This document shows, one piece after another, positions 20,883 through 32,756 of a DNA stretch of 64,000 nucleotides. The notes beneath the pieces are model-generated. The model was given only the letters and a program-made list of their open reading frames with translations, did not search any database and was not told the DNA's origin. Origin of the DNA: Gracilariopsis chorda (Eukaryota; Rhodophyta; Florideophyceae; Gracilariales; Gracilariaceae); contig NBIV01000161.1 in NCBI GenBank assembly GCA_003194525.1, positions 1-64,000 on the forward strand, given 5' to 3'. The position numbers and the translations under genes are program-made. Position 1 is the first letter of the stretch. The number at the start of each line of letters is the position of its first letter.

Positions 20883-22330
20883 GTGACCGACTGCGTACGT
20901 GCAGTTACGCGGGTGACTTTTCAAGACTATTCACCCAGGTCCGCGAGGGCAACTGGCAAGCTGACCGGTTGCTTGGGCGAGTTTAACGACCTCCCGGGTC
21001 AGTGTATCATTAGAAAACAAGAAGAGATGGATAGATTTCAAACCCTCTTTGACAGTGCAATGGAAAATGTTCTACAGACGAGAAGTTCATCATCAAGAAC
21101 ACGGTCTTTGGCACGCATCAAAGTCGCTAAGGCAGTCTCGAACGTTCAAGAAGTGACACTGATGCAGTCAGAAGACCCGGGTTGGTTTCTTAGCAAAGCA
21201 TTTCAGTTTACATCTCGCACTACTCAGGTACTTCTCAAGACGCTGTGCAAGAATCTCCAGAAAAGTGTGGATGCATTAGCTGAATTGGTTTCTGGAAAGG
21301 AGATCGGCTGTGGTACGCTCAGGTTTCCGTCCAGTACGGACGAAATGAAGCACAAATTGATTTCCGATATGGCGCATTTGACGCACGTTATGGGTATGCA
21401 GAGAGCGTCAGAACCAGATGAACAAGAGCGGGAGAGCTTGTCGTTCTTTGTCTTATTGGCAACGCCAAAAGAAGTAAATGCAGCTACAAAGTCTCGATTG
21501 CTTGACGTAATGCGTGCTGTTGGTCATCCACTCTCAAGCAGTTTGCGAAAAGCACAAATTGTTGAAAAGCTACTTCACTTGCATGAAAATGTAGTAAACG
21601 GATCTGAAGAACTAAATGTTCAGACAAGTTCTGAACTCTCTGACGAGCAAAGAAAATTACTGCGAAAGGAGAAGCTGCTGAATGCTCTTGATTGTGTGTC
21701 ACTCGATTCATGGGTCATGAAGCCTTTGGTAAGTACGGCTGGTATGAAAGAAGGAACCGTCAACGAAGAACAAGTTTTGAAAGCATTGCCGTCACCTTCG
21801 AGAATCACATTGCGACGCCTGGAGAGTGCTTTGTTTCAGGAGCTATGGAGAATGACAGTCAGAAATACGTTGTTGAGTATATACGCAATACTGGTCTCAT
21901 TTCGTCCAAGTCTGACCAAATGGTGTCGAATAGCCCTCATGGGCTTTTGTGTCTTCGAAGCCCTGAGGAAGATCTGTTTGTTTGTGCGGCGGAGATCAAA
22001 ACGTTAACTTCTCTCCGAACCATCGAGAGGGCACGAGAAGTTAGTCACAAGTACGCATCGCTTACCGTCATCAACGACATTGGCAGGGATGAGGATTCAT
22101 GTAAGCTCTTCAAAGAGATAGTGCCTTCCTCTGAGTACCGCCAGCAATGCCTTCACCACTCGTTCTGTACTTGTCTTCGCTACGTATTACTCGTACAATC
22201 TAAGGGGAGCAACTGCGCCTTTGGAGAGATCATCTACGCAGCACTTCTGCCATTTCATGAGAGTTTGACCGTCAGGTACGGTTTTTTTTTTGGCTTCAAT
22301 ACGCGTCAGGGCATTTCCTCGGATTGGTAG
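20883..22330 (+). pseudogene. YqaJ/PD-(D/E)XK-like nuclease segment, two frames
   Basis: The first frame (20883 to about 21.83 kb) is helical and Leu/Lys-rich and includes SLDSWVMKPLVSTAGMKEGTVNEEQVLKALP, where EGTxNE resembles the first acidic motif of YqaJ-type nucleases. The second frame carries on from about 21.83 kb with YVVEYIRNTGLISS, NSPHGLLCL and AAEIKTLTSL, resembling the SPDG and EIK catalytic motifs, although His stands where Asp is usual. A one-base frame change near 21.8 kb separates them. Nuclease domains of this type process DNA ends in phages. Its place between transposase core and C-terminus suggests one composite protein. Confidence 0.5.
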
Positions 22331-22847
22331 AAGTTCTAACTATATTCCGAAGGAGTATGATGACAAGCTCTGAGAAAGCCATGCTTCCGATCTTCACTCA
22401 TTTGCTTCCTACTACAGCTTGAGCCAGGCATACCGTTCGTTGGTTAATCAAAAGGGCACACTGCCTCCTGCAAGAATAATCCGTCCCACAGCGTTCGTGT
22501 ATTGGACCTATATCAAAGGAGTTTTGGATGAATTTAGTAGGGGTCTGACAAATGTATGCTATACTAACAGCTCTGAGAATCCTATTGTGAGCATTTTGGG
22601 GCGCCTGTTGTGTGCACAGGTCAACAACGCAGCTGTTGTTCATCGTTTAGGACTGGCAAGAAGGAGTGGAAAACTTCCCAGAGGTTATCTTTCGTCGAAT
22701 AGTAGGAAGGGATATAGAGAGCTACGTCAAGAAGTGACTTCGTATTGCACATTTGGATAATTTGCCCGTTGATTCATGCAGGAGTACTTTGATCTCTCAG
22801 GTCGAGCAGATGCCACCGACCGGACACACGAAATTTCTAACAACCGA

Positions 22848-23590
22848 TCACGACAAATTCGTACAGCTTTTTCTCTCTAGTTTCAGCTTCTCGTCCTCTA
22901 GAGCCAAACCTTTGGAGTCTCCTCGCTCTACTGCTGCTGTAAACCAGGAAGCCTTGTTCTCTAGAGACAAAGACCCAGAGGAAACGTTTGGCTTTTTTTT
23001 CTTCGACGAGCGCTCTTCATCGACGTTTCCATCTCCATCGCTATTGCCATCGCCGTCTCTCCGCCATGTAGCACGATGTCGTATGTGAGCACCAAGTCGT
23101 TCCTTCTTCTCATCAAGCTCCACCTTCTTTCGTTTCATCTCTCCTTTACCTCTAGCCAAGTCATCACGAGCCTCGTTCATCACACAGAGACACTCTTCTT
23201 ACTATCCCACTTCACCTCCGATTCCACTCATTTTAGATTCCATAACGTTTTCTTATCGTAACGTTCTTGTAATCGTTTGTATCTGTCCTGCACAGATTGC
23301 AATGTTTCGGCGTGTTTAACGCGTTTTCCTTTGTTTACTTTAGCCGCAAATAGTTCAAATCGTTGCCTTGGTCTTCTATTTGGAGCCACAGGTGCTTTTG
23401 CTGCCGTTACTTCTCGTACGATTAACAAGTCATCCTCTTTTGAAAATCTGCATCGTGGTTTGGAGGCTTTGGACGATGGAGAAGTTAACTTGGGCGTGGA
23501 TGGCGTCGTCATGGTATCAGACTGATGTCGTCCTGGTGGCAGATGAACTGATATCGCTTCGGAAGGTGTTTGTGGTGCTTGATCAGCCAT
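22848..23590 (-). pseudogene. SANT/Myb-like coiled-coil protein gene, broken
   Basis: On the minus strand from the ATG at 23590 a Ser/Thr/Pro-rich leader is followed by FSKEDDLLIVREVTAAKAP and later QDRYKRLQERYDKKTLWNLK, a SANT/Myb-like three-helix arrangement. After a stop at about 23228 and a frame change, SGIGGEVG and then NEARDDLARGKGEMKRKK continue the same protein, followed by a basic patch (SSKKKKP) and a helical tail (EDEKLKLERK). Proteins of this layout, with the SGxGGE segment and a Lys/Glu-rich C-terminus, are common in oomycetes and other protists and probably bind DNA; some accompany transposons. The gene converges with the PiggyBac-like relic. At least two disruptions are visible, so it is called a pseudogene, although an intron near 23.2 kb cannot be excluded. 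Confidence 0.55.
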
Positions 23591-24683
23591 ATGGAAGTAG
23601 TTGGGACAAACTGATTAGAGCATGTGAGCGCGAGATTCTCTGTTGTTGGTACTCACTTGGCTTCACCATTACCGTAAATTTCAGTATCCAAAACTAAGCA
23701 ACCTCACAAAATCATGTTACAGCACTCCTAGCTTCAAGACATGTAAGGTACTTTTACTCACATCCTCACGAAGTTGCAACTGCGTAAACTCCTTATTGTG
23801 CTGTGTCCTCACCAAAGCAAATCAGCACTACATTGGTTTTCACTTGGTTAATATCGCGCTCCCTGGACCAGCTCACCATGCAGAGCAGTCCCGATTCAAG
23901 AGCGCAGAGACGTAACCAAATACCAGCAAACTTCTAAGAATGGAAGACAGTACGATTGCATACTTGGACCTTCATAGAGGAGGTAACGACGCATGGACTC
24001 TGCGCGCCATAGTTTTATTGGATTACAGATTCTATCTTGCAATGATTATGCGACGATATCAAGAGCTAAGGATGCGGCCTCACAGCGACTGCAAAGTGTA
24101 CGTCAAAGAATGCTGAAATATATACCTCACTGTAGAACAAACTGGAGAGATACGGTATTTCCGACATTTTGATATTTATAAGATGCATGAAGACCTATGT
24201 TCTCTACTGCTTTGTAAAGCACCGATTAAATTTTGTTGCAAAATATAAATGCAGTTTACGTATAAAAAATCGCATAAAACAAAAACAGGCAGAAACTTAT
24301 ATTGAGTGTGCTCCTCAAAAAGCCTAAAATCACATAGTAATTCATATTCAGCCTGGATATAGGTTATATTTGGGTGTTGGGCATATTTATCATCCGGCTC
24401 TTTCAGATCAACATATAGAGTATTGCTTCTGTAACTGAACTCAAATAGCTGGATTTTTGAAATATCTCTTCCCTCATAATTTGTTCACGTATGATGGGAT
24501 AGTTGTTGATTGAAAGCAGATAACCACGCACCCACGCCTTTATACGCGCATGCAAAAACCTCTTTTGGTGCAACGCCTCCCTTATATTCACCGATGCCAG
24601 CAACAGCAGCAGCAGCCGCACACCGTACAGCTCATTGTCTGCTGCTGCATGCGGCTGCAAGTTGATTGCCTGTCTCTGATGCA

Positions 24684-24726
24684 TAGTGGCTGGCACTACA
24701 GTAAATGACTGTAGTGCTAGCCACTA
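24684..24726. repeat. Hairpin: 18-bp inverted repeat with 7-base loop
   Basis: TAGTGGCTGGCACTACAG and its reverse complement with one mismatch (which would be a G-U pair in RNA) flank TAAATGA. It is not next to a clear gene end. It may be a tiny foldback element, a transcription stop or an element terminus. Confidence 0.8.
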
Positions 24727-25520
24727 AGCAGCAGCTGGCTTGCACGACACGTGGCTGGCATTTTGCAATGCGCAATTGCAGAACAATGCACAGAGCATAT
24801 ATACTCCACTAAGGCAGTGCAAAAATCATCTCCATTACTGACCTTAGCCACTATTTTGCATCCCGTTCAGGCTTGGGAAATGGCCTAATGGTGTAATCTT
24901 TTGCTAATTTTGGCACTGCTGCTGACTTGGAACCTAGGCAAAGACCGGGCTTGTTTGCAGGTCTTTACACAAGCCACATAATGAGTACCATGGATCTAGA
25001 ACACATTAAGTGACCCTATTTAATATAATGGTCATTTGACGGCAATCCAGGACATTTGAGAGTTTTCCAGACTTATTACCAACTTGCTGTGCAGAGTCTA
25101 GAACGGCAATCGTGTCGTACATCTTAAGGCCGGAAACCTTAATTCGGTGTGTGAGTTCAATCAAACCTATTCTTACAACTGGAAGCGGATTAAAGAACAA
25201 ATGGCTTGAAAACTGGCTGGGCAAATTGCGCCCGTCATAATCCAACACGCGTGTGTCTAGAAGCATGATGTGGCGCACGACTGCATCGGTTATTTATAAG
25301 CCGTGCAGCAATTTTTAGACTGCTCATGCAACTAGGCCCGGTGGGTGCAAACAAAGGAGTGCATCCCCTGTTTTGCTTTCAATTTTATTATATTGAAAAC
25401 ATATTCTGCAACTCTGGCATATATTCAGTGCCTTAGAAAAATACAATTCTTTTTTGTAAATTGCTATGGCGCGAGGAGGTCCATGCTCGAATTACAGTGG
25501 AACCAAACAGAATTCAGGTT

Positions 25521-25583
25521 GTGCCAGAGCCACTTCTGGAGGTGCCAGAGCGATTTCTGGAGGTGCGTGAGCGAATTTCTGTG
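25521..25583. repeat. Three tandem copies of a 21-base unit
   Basis: Units GTGCCAGAGCCACTTCTGGAG, the same with CGATTT in place of CCACTT, and a more diverged third copy. The period is a multiple of three, but no gene is recognised in either strand here. Confidence 0.8.
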
Positions 25584-25770
25584 GTATAAAAGAACTCATT
25601 ATAAACCAATGATATGAAATCAAAAGAAAGAGCAAAAGATTCAACTGCCAGAAAACCTCTGGGACACTTTTCAAAACGATGGAGAACGAACGAAGTATGT
25701 CAATAGTCATTAAGCGTCTAACCCTAGGCTTCTGGTTAGACATTTCGGATGTGGATTGATTTCTGCAGCC

Positions 25771-25801
25771 TACCCACTTCTGCATCAACCAGAAGTGGGT
25801 A
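25771..25801. repeat. Hairpin: perfect 12-bp inverted repeat, 7-base loop
   Basis: TACCCACTTCTG and CAGAAGTGGGTA flank CATCAAC with no mismatch. Its role is not known. Confidence 0.8.
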
Positions 25802-26579
25802 CTTATAATCACTGTAAAGATTTTTAGGACAAGATACTTACAGCAGGATAGTACACGATATGGCCCTTTGCACAAACGTGGCATTGTATTTCACCTGTGA
25901 ACAGCTTCTTGTCCAACAGGTCTGACTATAAATCACCATAATAAGCTTCAGAGGGCTCACAGATGACATAAGCCCGTTTGGAACGTAATGAACATCTCCC
26001 GTCTACAATTAAAACACTTCAAAAGGTCTAACCAACCCCAGTTCCTCACCCAAACTATGCACTTAGAGGCAAACGCATCACTAGATGCGACTGATAATTG
26101 AATAGCTGATAGATGGAATTTGAAAGGTTTGATGATGAGTTTTATGTGTCTTTGTGCTGTTGAATTGAGTGTAGACCGAAGCCCGGACCTCGATGCGCTC
26201 TTTTATACAGTTTAATAGCACGCAAGACAACCCAGTAACGCATTATTACCTTCTACTTCTCATATGTGCGCGTCGTTACTCTGTTAGGTTCTAGAATCTT
26301 CTGGATCTGCACAAGAACAAATGAAAACTCCGCCTTCCGGTGCCAGCGATACTAAAATACAGTAGCACTGCTGAATCGGCGAAGATAACAATGCTCTAAA
26401 GGCTACAGGAACACTATACCCGTGAGTCCCAGGAGCCCCAGAGTACTATACACATCTTGCAACCAACAATAATGTTACCACCGTATACCAAACTGAACCT
26501 CTTCACTTGGCGGCAGTTGATGGCGTGGCAATGAAATGCCAAAAATAGACACGAAAGAACAACTCCTCACCAACTATAT

Positions 26580-27071
26580 TGTAGTAGAATACTAGTCCAG
26601 AGGCCAAATGGGGAAGTAGTACCTACTAGGTGTAGCGGCGGCAGAGTACCAGCCACTAGGGTGACAGTCCACTGGGGTATAGTTGTGTCGTGGGCACCTT
26701 TTGACGTGCAGGCGCAATGGGCGGGCGTTATCTGAGGTGCCTACAGTTTGGGCGCACTCGTAACGATGGCTCAGAAGCCTGTCTCCGCTGGATGCGTGGG
26801 GGCGACTAGAGAACGGAGGTGGTGCTTGCCTTTACTCCTCAGTGGCTAGCTGCACTCGAGCGAACTAATATAGTCGGCGAGGCGCTCAACATCACCGGTA
26901 ACTACTACTGTGCTGCAGTTCCAGGTCCACTGGAGGTCACAACTCAGATCACATTTATCCCCGACCCACGTGGCTAATATGGACACGAGCCAGTGGTCCT
27001 CTGGTCCTTCTTCCACCTCTTCGGCACTCCATCTTGCCAGTCATCTGACCTTAGGGCTATTGTACTACGTA
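26580..27071 (-). repeat. Left (3') LTR of the old chromovirus
   Basis: Begins TGTAGTAGAATACTAGTCC and ends in GGGCTATTGTACTAC; it aligns over its whole length with 36679-37208. It lies next to the antisense ORF remains. Confidence 0.88.
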
Positions 27072-27639
27072 CTCACCCCCTTAGTTTCTGCCCCCTCGGC
27101 AGAATTCACCGTCCGCCCACTTCTCCCTGACGCCCATTTCCCTGTACTTCTGTTTGAAGACCGGTATGATAGCTGCACTAGCGCAGGTCGCAATCACAAT
27201 GGTCGATTGATTCGTTTAGCACCACCCCTACTAGGCCTTAGTAAGGGCTGGGAAGGGACATGGATCGTCCATTGGTCGTGCCGGCGTTCCTGTTCCGTAT
27301 CAAATGCCAGCGGCCACAGGGATGAGTGCATCACATGTGGATCCATTGGGCGCGCACGTCTACGGCTGGGGTGTAGCTCCTGCGTGCTCGCAACCACTTC
27401 GTTCGATCCGCTTCTATCGGGTCGTCCCTTCTACCACCACGGCGAATGCGCGCGGTGTTCGTTGGTCTCCACGTTATAGTGCACCCGGAGTCCTCCCATT
27501 ACGACCCTTGGCCTTACTGCTTGGCGATTACTCCGATCGGCATATACTTTGGAACAGATTCGTACTGAACCCCGTGAGGCCCTCGCCCGCTGTGCGACGA
27601 CAGCAAACGCATCCCGCGGTCGGCGGTCACTTTTGAATC

Positions 27640-29357
27640 CTCTCCAATGGCTTTAGTCCCCGCCAGTAGCGTGTACGCCCATCCTGGGGAGAGGTATGAC
27701 CATACACTGGGACGCAATCCGATGGCCATAAGGAGCACCCATTTGCCCAGTCGATCGAGGAATTCATCCCCTACCAGGACCAATATTTGGACGCCCATAA
27801 ATTTGCGGCAAGTCCGAGCTATATCCGTGAGAAGAAGAACGCGCGAGAGACCTCTTGGTACAACCGTTGGCTACATCTCCCAGCGGATGTTCGAGCGGTG
27901 GCGCGCCGTGTTTTGGTCAGACCGGACATGCCGTATGTCCGATGCGACGAAGAAGAAGATTACCAATGGAGGGTTAACCGGCTCTTTGCGGACCTATATC
28001 TCTTACAAGGTGAACCTCGGTCTTCGTTCCCACCTCGCGACCCTAATCTCTTGGGACGGATGTGCTACAAACCGCCTTATGATCGGCTGTACTGGATTGC
28101 CAACAGGTTCCATTGGAATGACATGATCGAACCCGACGGCTGTATCGGGACGAATTTGAAGTACTTCTTCTGCTGGCATCAGTTCGAATTTCATGACATG
28201 CCGCCTTCCCGTAGGTCCAACGTCTATCTTCCCATGCCCTCGGTCGCTGCGAGCCCTGAGGCGTCCATTTGGCATTATCCAATCTGATCATGGTGCCTAC
28301 CCCGTCCATTGTGGATTACCACACCACCCAACTCCAGGGCGATTTCCGTCAGCGACTCCCTTGGCTTACCTGGCAGGTCTTCTTTGTGGAATGAGCGGTA
28401 TTCTGCCTCATTTCCTTTTTGGATACTGCCAGAACCGGCGTACATGCGAAGGTCTGTGAGGCCGACTATCGTATTTGGAATGAGGAAATCAATCCGAGTC
28501 CTGAAGGCCGATTGGTGCCCCTGCCTCCCCGCCTCATCGCGTTCATTCGCGAGCTAGAGGTGCAGAACATATTCTGCGGGACCGTGTATAGCGCGGAGCA
28601 CACGGTGGAGCTTTTAGATTATGTCCTGCAGGTCGATTGGGCAAAGACCTCTGGATACATGTGGTACGACTACGACGCAGACGAGGTCTGGCCGATTCCG
28701 GAGCATCCTTTGGGTCGCAACGATGGCAAGGCCTGCGAGGCAAAGAACTTATTGGACACCCCAGTCGATGTACCGCGTCGGACCATCCCGTACTATTATC
28801 CGCAGGCCATTGGGTTTGATGCCACTTGCCTGTACCTCCTTCCGATGGTCCGCCAACCGAGCCTGTCCCTGCTTCCTCTTTGGAGCCACCTTCAGAGCAC
28901 CCCGTCGTCGAACTTTGTGAGTCTTTCATTGGTCCAACGGACACCGTTACTAGTCTGCTCCGTTCTTTGGCGGTCACTGTGCCAGCGTCGCGTCCGCCAC
29001 CTGCGATACCTGTGGCCGTAAATCGAGCCTATGAGGAGCTCATCGGGGTCTGCCGCTCGGCAGGTGTAACCGCGCCCATTGGGGTCTTCAAGGCGTTGCG
29101 TGCGGCGCAGTTGTGGGTCGTAGGGCGTCACGGTACGAGTCCCTGGTGGGGAGGGATCAAGATGTCAAGGAGGCATTGGCGATAATTCTGGAGGAGAACG
29201 CTAAAGTTCTTTCAACTTCCGTGGCGGCCCACTTGGATAACCGATTCGGTCTGAACCTCACGGACACGGGAAATGCTCCGGCTCAATCCTCCGCGTCGGC
29301 CCATACCCCAGCTCGCGAGTGCGCGCGCATCGGTTCTTCCGCTGGTCCTTCGGCCTA
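27640..29357 (+). other. Antisense ORF (aORF) remains of the old chromovirus
   Basis: Coding-like sequence on the strand opposite to gag-pol, in the same place as the 519-codon ORF at 95-1654. Shared features with that ORF are an EEFIP/DELIP segment, a Trp/Tyr/Arg-rich middle, a PPRLIAFIREL segment matching PPHLRQVIRRL, a nearby VDWAK/VNWDT segment, and a tail with a GVxAP motif. It is a fossil with several breaks. The function is unknown and nothing suggests an envelope protein. Confidence 0.55.
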
Positions 29358-32300
29358 ACCGGTCGCTTGCGTACTAATTAAAGCCTTGAGTCTTCCATAC
29401 TGTCCACATGGGTCCTACTTCACGCTGATATTCGTCCTTCAGGCTCTGACTTCTTATTAAAGTCCCATGGTCTGTGTTTTTTTAGGTCAAACCTTACACC
29501 TTTGGCCATCATTCGCGCCCTCCAGACCCCTTGGGACCCTTTCTTGAAGTTCAACTACTGGGGTCCGAAGTCGCTGCGGTTCCCGTTCGGCCATAGTTGG
29601 ACCTGAGGAAGATGGTGAAGGCGGTACCGTGGACGGATATTCAAGGGCGCGCCGTGGCACGTGCGCAGTCCTATTGGTCGGAGGCGATTTGTAGCGAGTA
29701 GCGAAAAAATCTCTATGGCAATAATTCCCCCCCCCCCCCTTCCTTAAGGGCACCGTCCGTGTGGCCCTTGGTGGGGTAACGCCACGATGTGGACGTCTGC
29801 AGGGCGGCCCTGGCAAAAGGCTGGTTCCCCATGGTTAGCATTTGGTAGAGATACACCTTGGTTGTCAAAGTGCGATTTGCACTTCACAGACCCTTGGGGT
29901 ATACTTTCCTAAGGCCAGTTCCGTGGGTGCGAAGTTGGCGTTGCCACTGTTTTCCATGCGGGCCTGTGGAGGAAGACGGAGCGAGTGGCGTGGCCAGGCG
30001 GTGGATTGCTGATGTCCCATGGCACGCGCGCGTGCCTATTGGCCAGCGGCGTTTCGGAGCGCCTTAGCAGTGAACATGTTTTCAGGGATACGCCCTTTTC
30101 GGAGATCGCGCTCCGTGTAGCTCATTTTGGTTCAATAGCGATTAATAAAATTCGCCGCGATATTTTCAGGTGGTATCCACTGGTCGTCTTCTGGGCCATA
30201 GCCATACCAGCGGGCTTTTTAGAGCACCTCACCTTTTCCGTCAATTCCATCGGAGACGATGCGGTCTACGACATATTCGCGGCGGTCCTCCTCTGGTAAA
30301 TACATGTCCTCGAAGGCTCCATAGCCGTCGTCTGACGAGAGGGTTTTGCAGACCCCGAGGTCGTCGGCAACGGCACCCTGTGGACCCGCTTAATTGACCT
30401 GAGGACCAAGAGGGTTGGCGGTAACGGCGCGTGTCCCCGGCGGTGGTAGCGGCGTCAGGATGCGTGGGGATGTGCACGCAACGGCCTGCGGTACATTTGT
30501 ACATCCGGTTGGGTGTTGCATTGGTCCAATCACCGGCCGAGGCGCCATGGACACGCGGTCCGGCGACACAACACCCTGAAGGCCGTCTCGGTCTATTGTA
30601 ACTGTATGGAAAGTGGACTTGATTACCCTATATGGTCCGGTGGAACGAGGTACCATCTTGGACGCAGTGCCCTTGGCCTCATGTTTTTCTTGGGTGGCCG
30701 GTCCAAATGGACATAGTCCCCCGCAAAAAACTGTGGCACAATCCAGATGGCCTTATCAAAGTCCGCTTTGTAGCGTTTCTGCGCTTTGTCCGAATGGGTC
30801 TGGGCGCCCTTCAGATTGGAATCGATTCGATTACGCGAATACCTTTTGGCCTGAGCTGCCGTCATTTCGCCAGTAACGTCCTGGGGGATGCCTCTATACT
30901 GTAGGTCGACCATATAGGGCGAGGGCGCCTGGACCAGGGTAGGGTGAAATTTTGTCGTACCCGTGGACCGATGGACTTGATTATTGTAGGCAAAGACCAA
31001 GGGTTGGACGTATTCGTCCCAGTCTAACTGGTGCTCAGCCACATAGTGGCTCAACCTAGAGGCCAGCGTCCTATTAAAGCGCTCAGCTTGTCGATTGGTC
31101 TGCGGGTGGTAGGCAGTGGTCAGGAGGTGTTTTAGACCTAAGGCCGAGCACACATGTTCAAAGACCTTGGAGACAAATTGTGGGCCATTTTAGGTCAACA
31201 GATATAAAGGCAGACCATAGGGGTATATCCAATGAACCAGAAACGCCATAGCAACATCAGTTGCCGTTGTGGACCGTAGGGTAATAGCACGCGTCATCTT
31301 GGGAAACCTGTCGGTACTAACCAAGATGAAGGAGTGCCCATGGGTCGATTTAGGGAAAGGCTCTAGGATGTCTATAGCAACGAATTCCAAAGGTCCTGCC
31401 ACAGGGAATAACTTAAGCTTCCCCTGGTGCAGCGCTCATGTCCCCCGAGATCTAGCGCATGCTGCGCATCTCCGTGCGGTCTCCATTGTATCATTGGCTA
31501 TAAGGGGCCAATAGAAGAATGTCCTTAAGGTCTGATACATTCTCGTCCCGCCTGGGTGGCCAGAAAACCGAGAGTAATGAGCCAGATATAGAAGTCTTGC
31601 TTGAAGGGCCTTTGAAACAACGCGCTGTATTGCTCCATGAAATGGAGAGCGGCGGGAAAATATTCCGTGACGGTCATAATCAAACAGGGACCCAGGGGTC
31701 ACGACTGCATTAGCCCACTGGACACACTGTTCATCACCCTTTTGAACCGCAAGGTATTCTTCGAGGGATATGGGGGTGAGGTCTCCTATTTCCGTTTCGG
31801 CCATGTGGACTTCCAAGGATGGCTACTACCAGTCATTAGTGCATAACATGATCTTATGTTCTTCTCCATTCCTTTGGCTAGTGGTAACCTTTCCTACCAG
31901 GTCACCCATGTCCGGATCATCTTCTGCATCCTGTGGACCTTCCCATATGGTGGGAATCTCATCGTCCAATGGGGTTTGGTCCATGCCATCGGTCAGGATA
32001 CGAGATAACGCATCAGCGGCTTGGTGCTTTAAGCCAGGCTTATAGGTAGCCTCTTACTCAAATTCGGCCAACCGGAGTCTCCAGCGGGCCAAACAGGATG
32101 AGGCATCGGTCATGTTCAGAAGCCATCGGAGGGCATATTGGCCCGTGCTATTGGTAAACCGAGTACCCTCCAGGTAAGGCTGCAGGTGTAAAACTGAGCA
32201 GACAATGGCCAAGAATTCCCGTTCCGACGTACTGTAGTCCCTTTCGGCTTTCGTTAACACACGGCTCTAGTATCCAATCGGTCGATAGTCCTTCGTAGAA

Positions 32301-32710
32301 TCCTGCTCTTGGAGCAGTGCGCATCCAACCTTGGTTGCCGAGGCATCCGTATCGAGGATGTATGGTTTGTTTGCCCTGGGCAAGGCCATGATTGGGGGGT
32401 TTACCAGATGGTCCTTGAGGCTCTGGTAGGCTTCGAACTGCTCGTCCGTTAGGTCATCAAATTCCGATGGGGTCCCATTCTTGAGCATCTCGTTCAGCGG
32501 AGACGCAACCTTCGCGAAGCCAGGGTCAAACCTTCGGTACACATTGCATAAACCTAAAAAGAATCGCAGTTCCGTTTGGGTCCTCGCGGGTTTCGCATCC
32601 CTAATGTCCTTCGTCGTATTTTTTGCCACCTGGAGCTCACCAGGTAAGACAACATGGCCAAGATAGTCCACAGAGGGCTGGAAGAAAAAACATTTCCTCA
32701 GCTTTAGAGT

Positions 32711-32756
32711 GTTACTCCAGCATGCTGGTGTCACTACACCAGCATGCTGGAGTAAC
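32711..32756. repeat. Perfect 21-bp inverted repeat with 4-base spacer inside the old chromovirus
   Basis: GTTACTCCAGCATGCTGGTGT and its exact reverse complement flank CACT. Each arm itself contains the palindrome CCAGCATGCTGG. It lies in the RT region of the fossil and has no counterpart in the first element. Confidence 0.9.

Larger units (their letters stand above)
18541..22790 (+). pseudogene. PiggyBac-like DNA transposase gene with an embedded YqaJ-like nuclease segment, decayed
   Basis: Three consecutive coding blocks on one strand. The first (about 18.6-20.4 kb) has features of a PiggyBac-type DDE core: LSLGDDHLRLRSK, then DRGYNC, then IEATGIGTHKR, followed by an SFSGRIATMYHNN segment. 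The second (about 20.9-22.33 kb) contains MKEGTVNEEQ and, after a frame change near 21.8 kb, a SPHGLL...AAEIKT segment resembling the SPDG and ExK motifs of YqaJ/lambda-exonuclease-type PD-(D/E)XK nucleases. The third (22.42-22.76 kb) contains YWTYIKGVLDEFSRGL, which resembles the KGGVD region near the C-terminus of PiggyBac transposases. In-frame stops occur in the first block before 19.48 kb and between blocks, so this copy is inactive. Transposase and nuclease assignments are from motif patterns only. Confidence 0.55.
23591..26579. other. AT-rich gene-poor stretch with hairpins and a short tandem repeat
   Basis: No gene is supported. Minus-strand frames of 97 (24403-24696), 90 (25006-25278) and 130 codons (25492-25884) have no recognised domain. 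The stretch holds a near-perfect 43-base hairpin at 24684-24726, a 31-base hairpin at 25771-25801 and a three-copy 21-base repeat at 25521-25583. The gypsy element begins at 26580. Confidence 0.5.

Noticed and set aside
29725-29741. Run of about 13 cytosines
   Set aside because: A simple homopolymer inside the fossil element; prone to assembly error and not informative.
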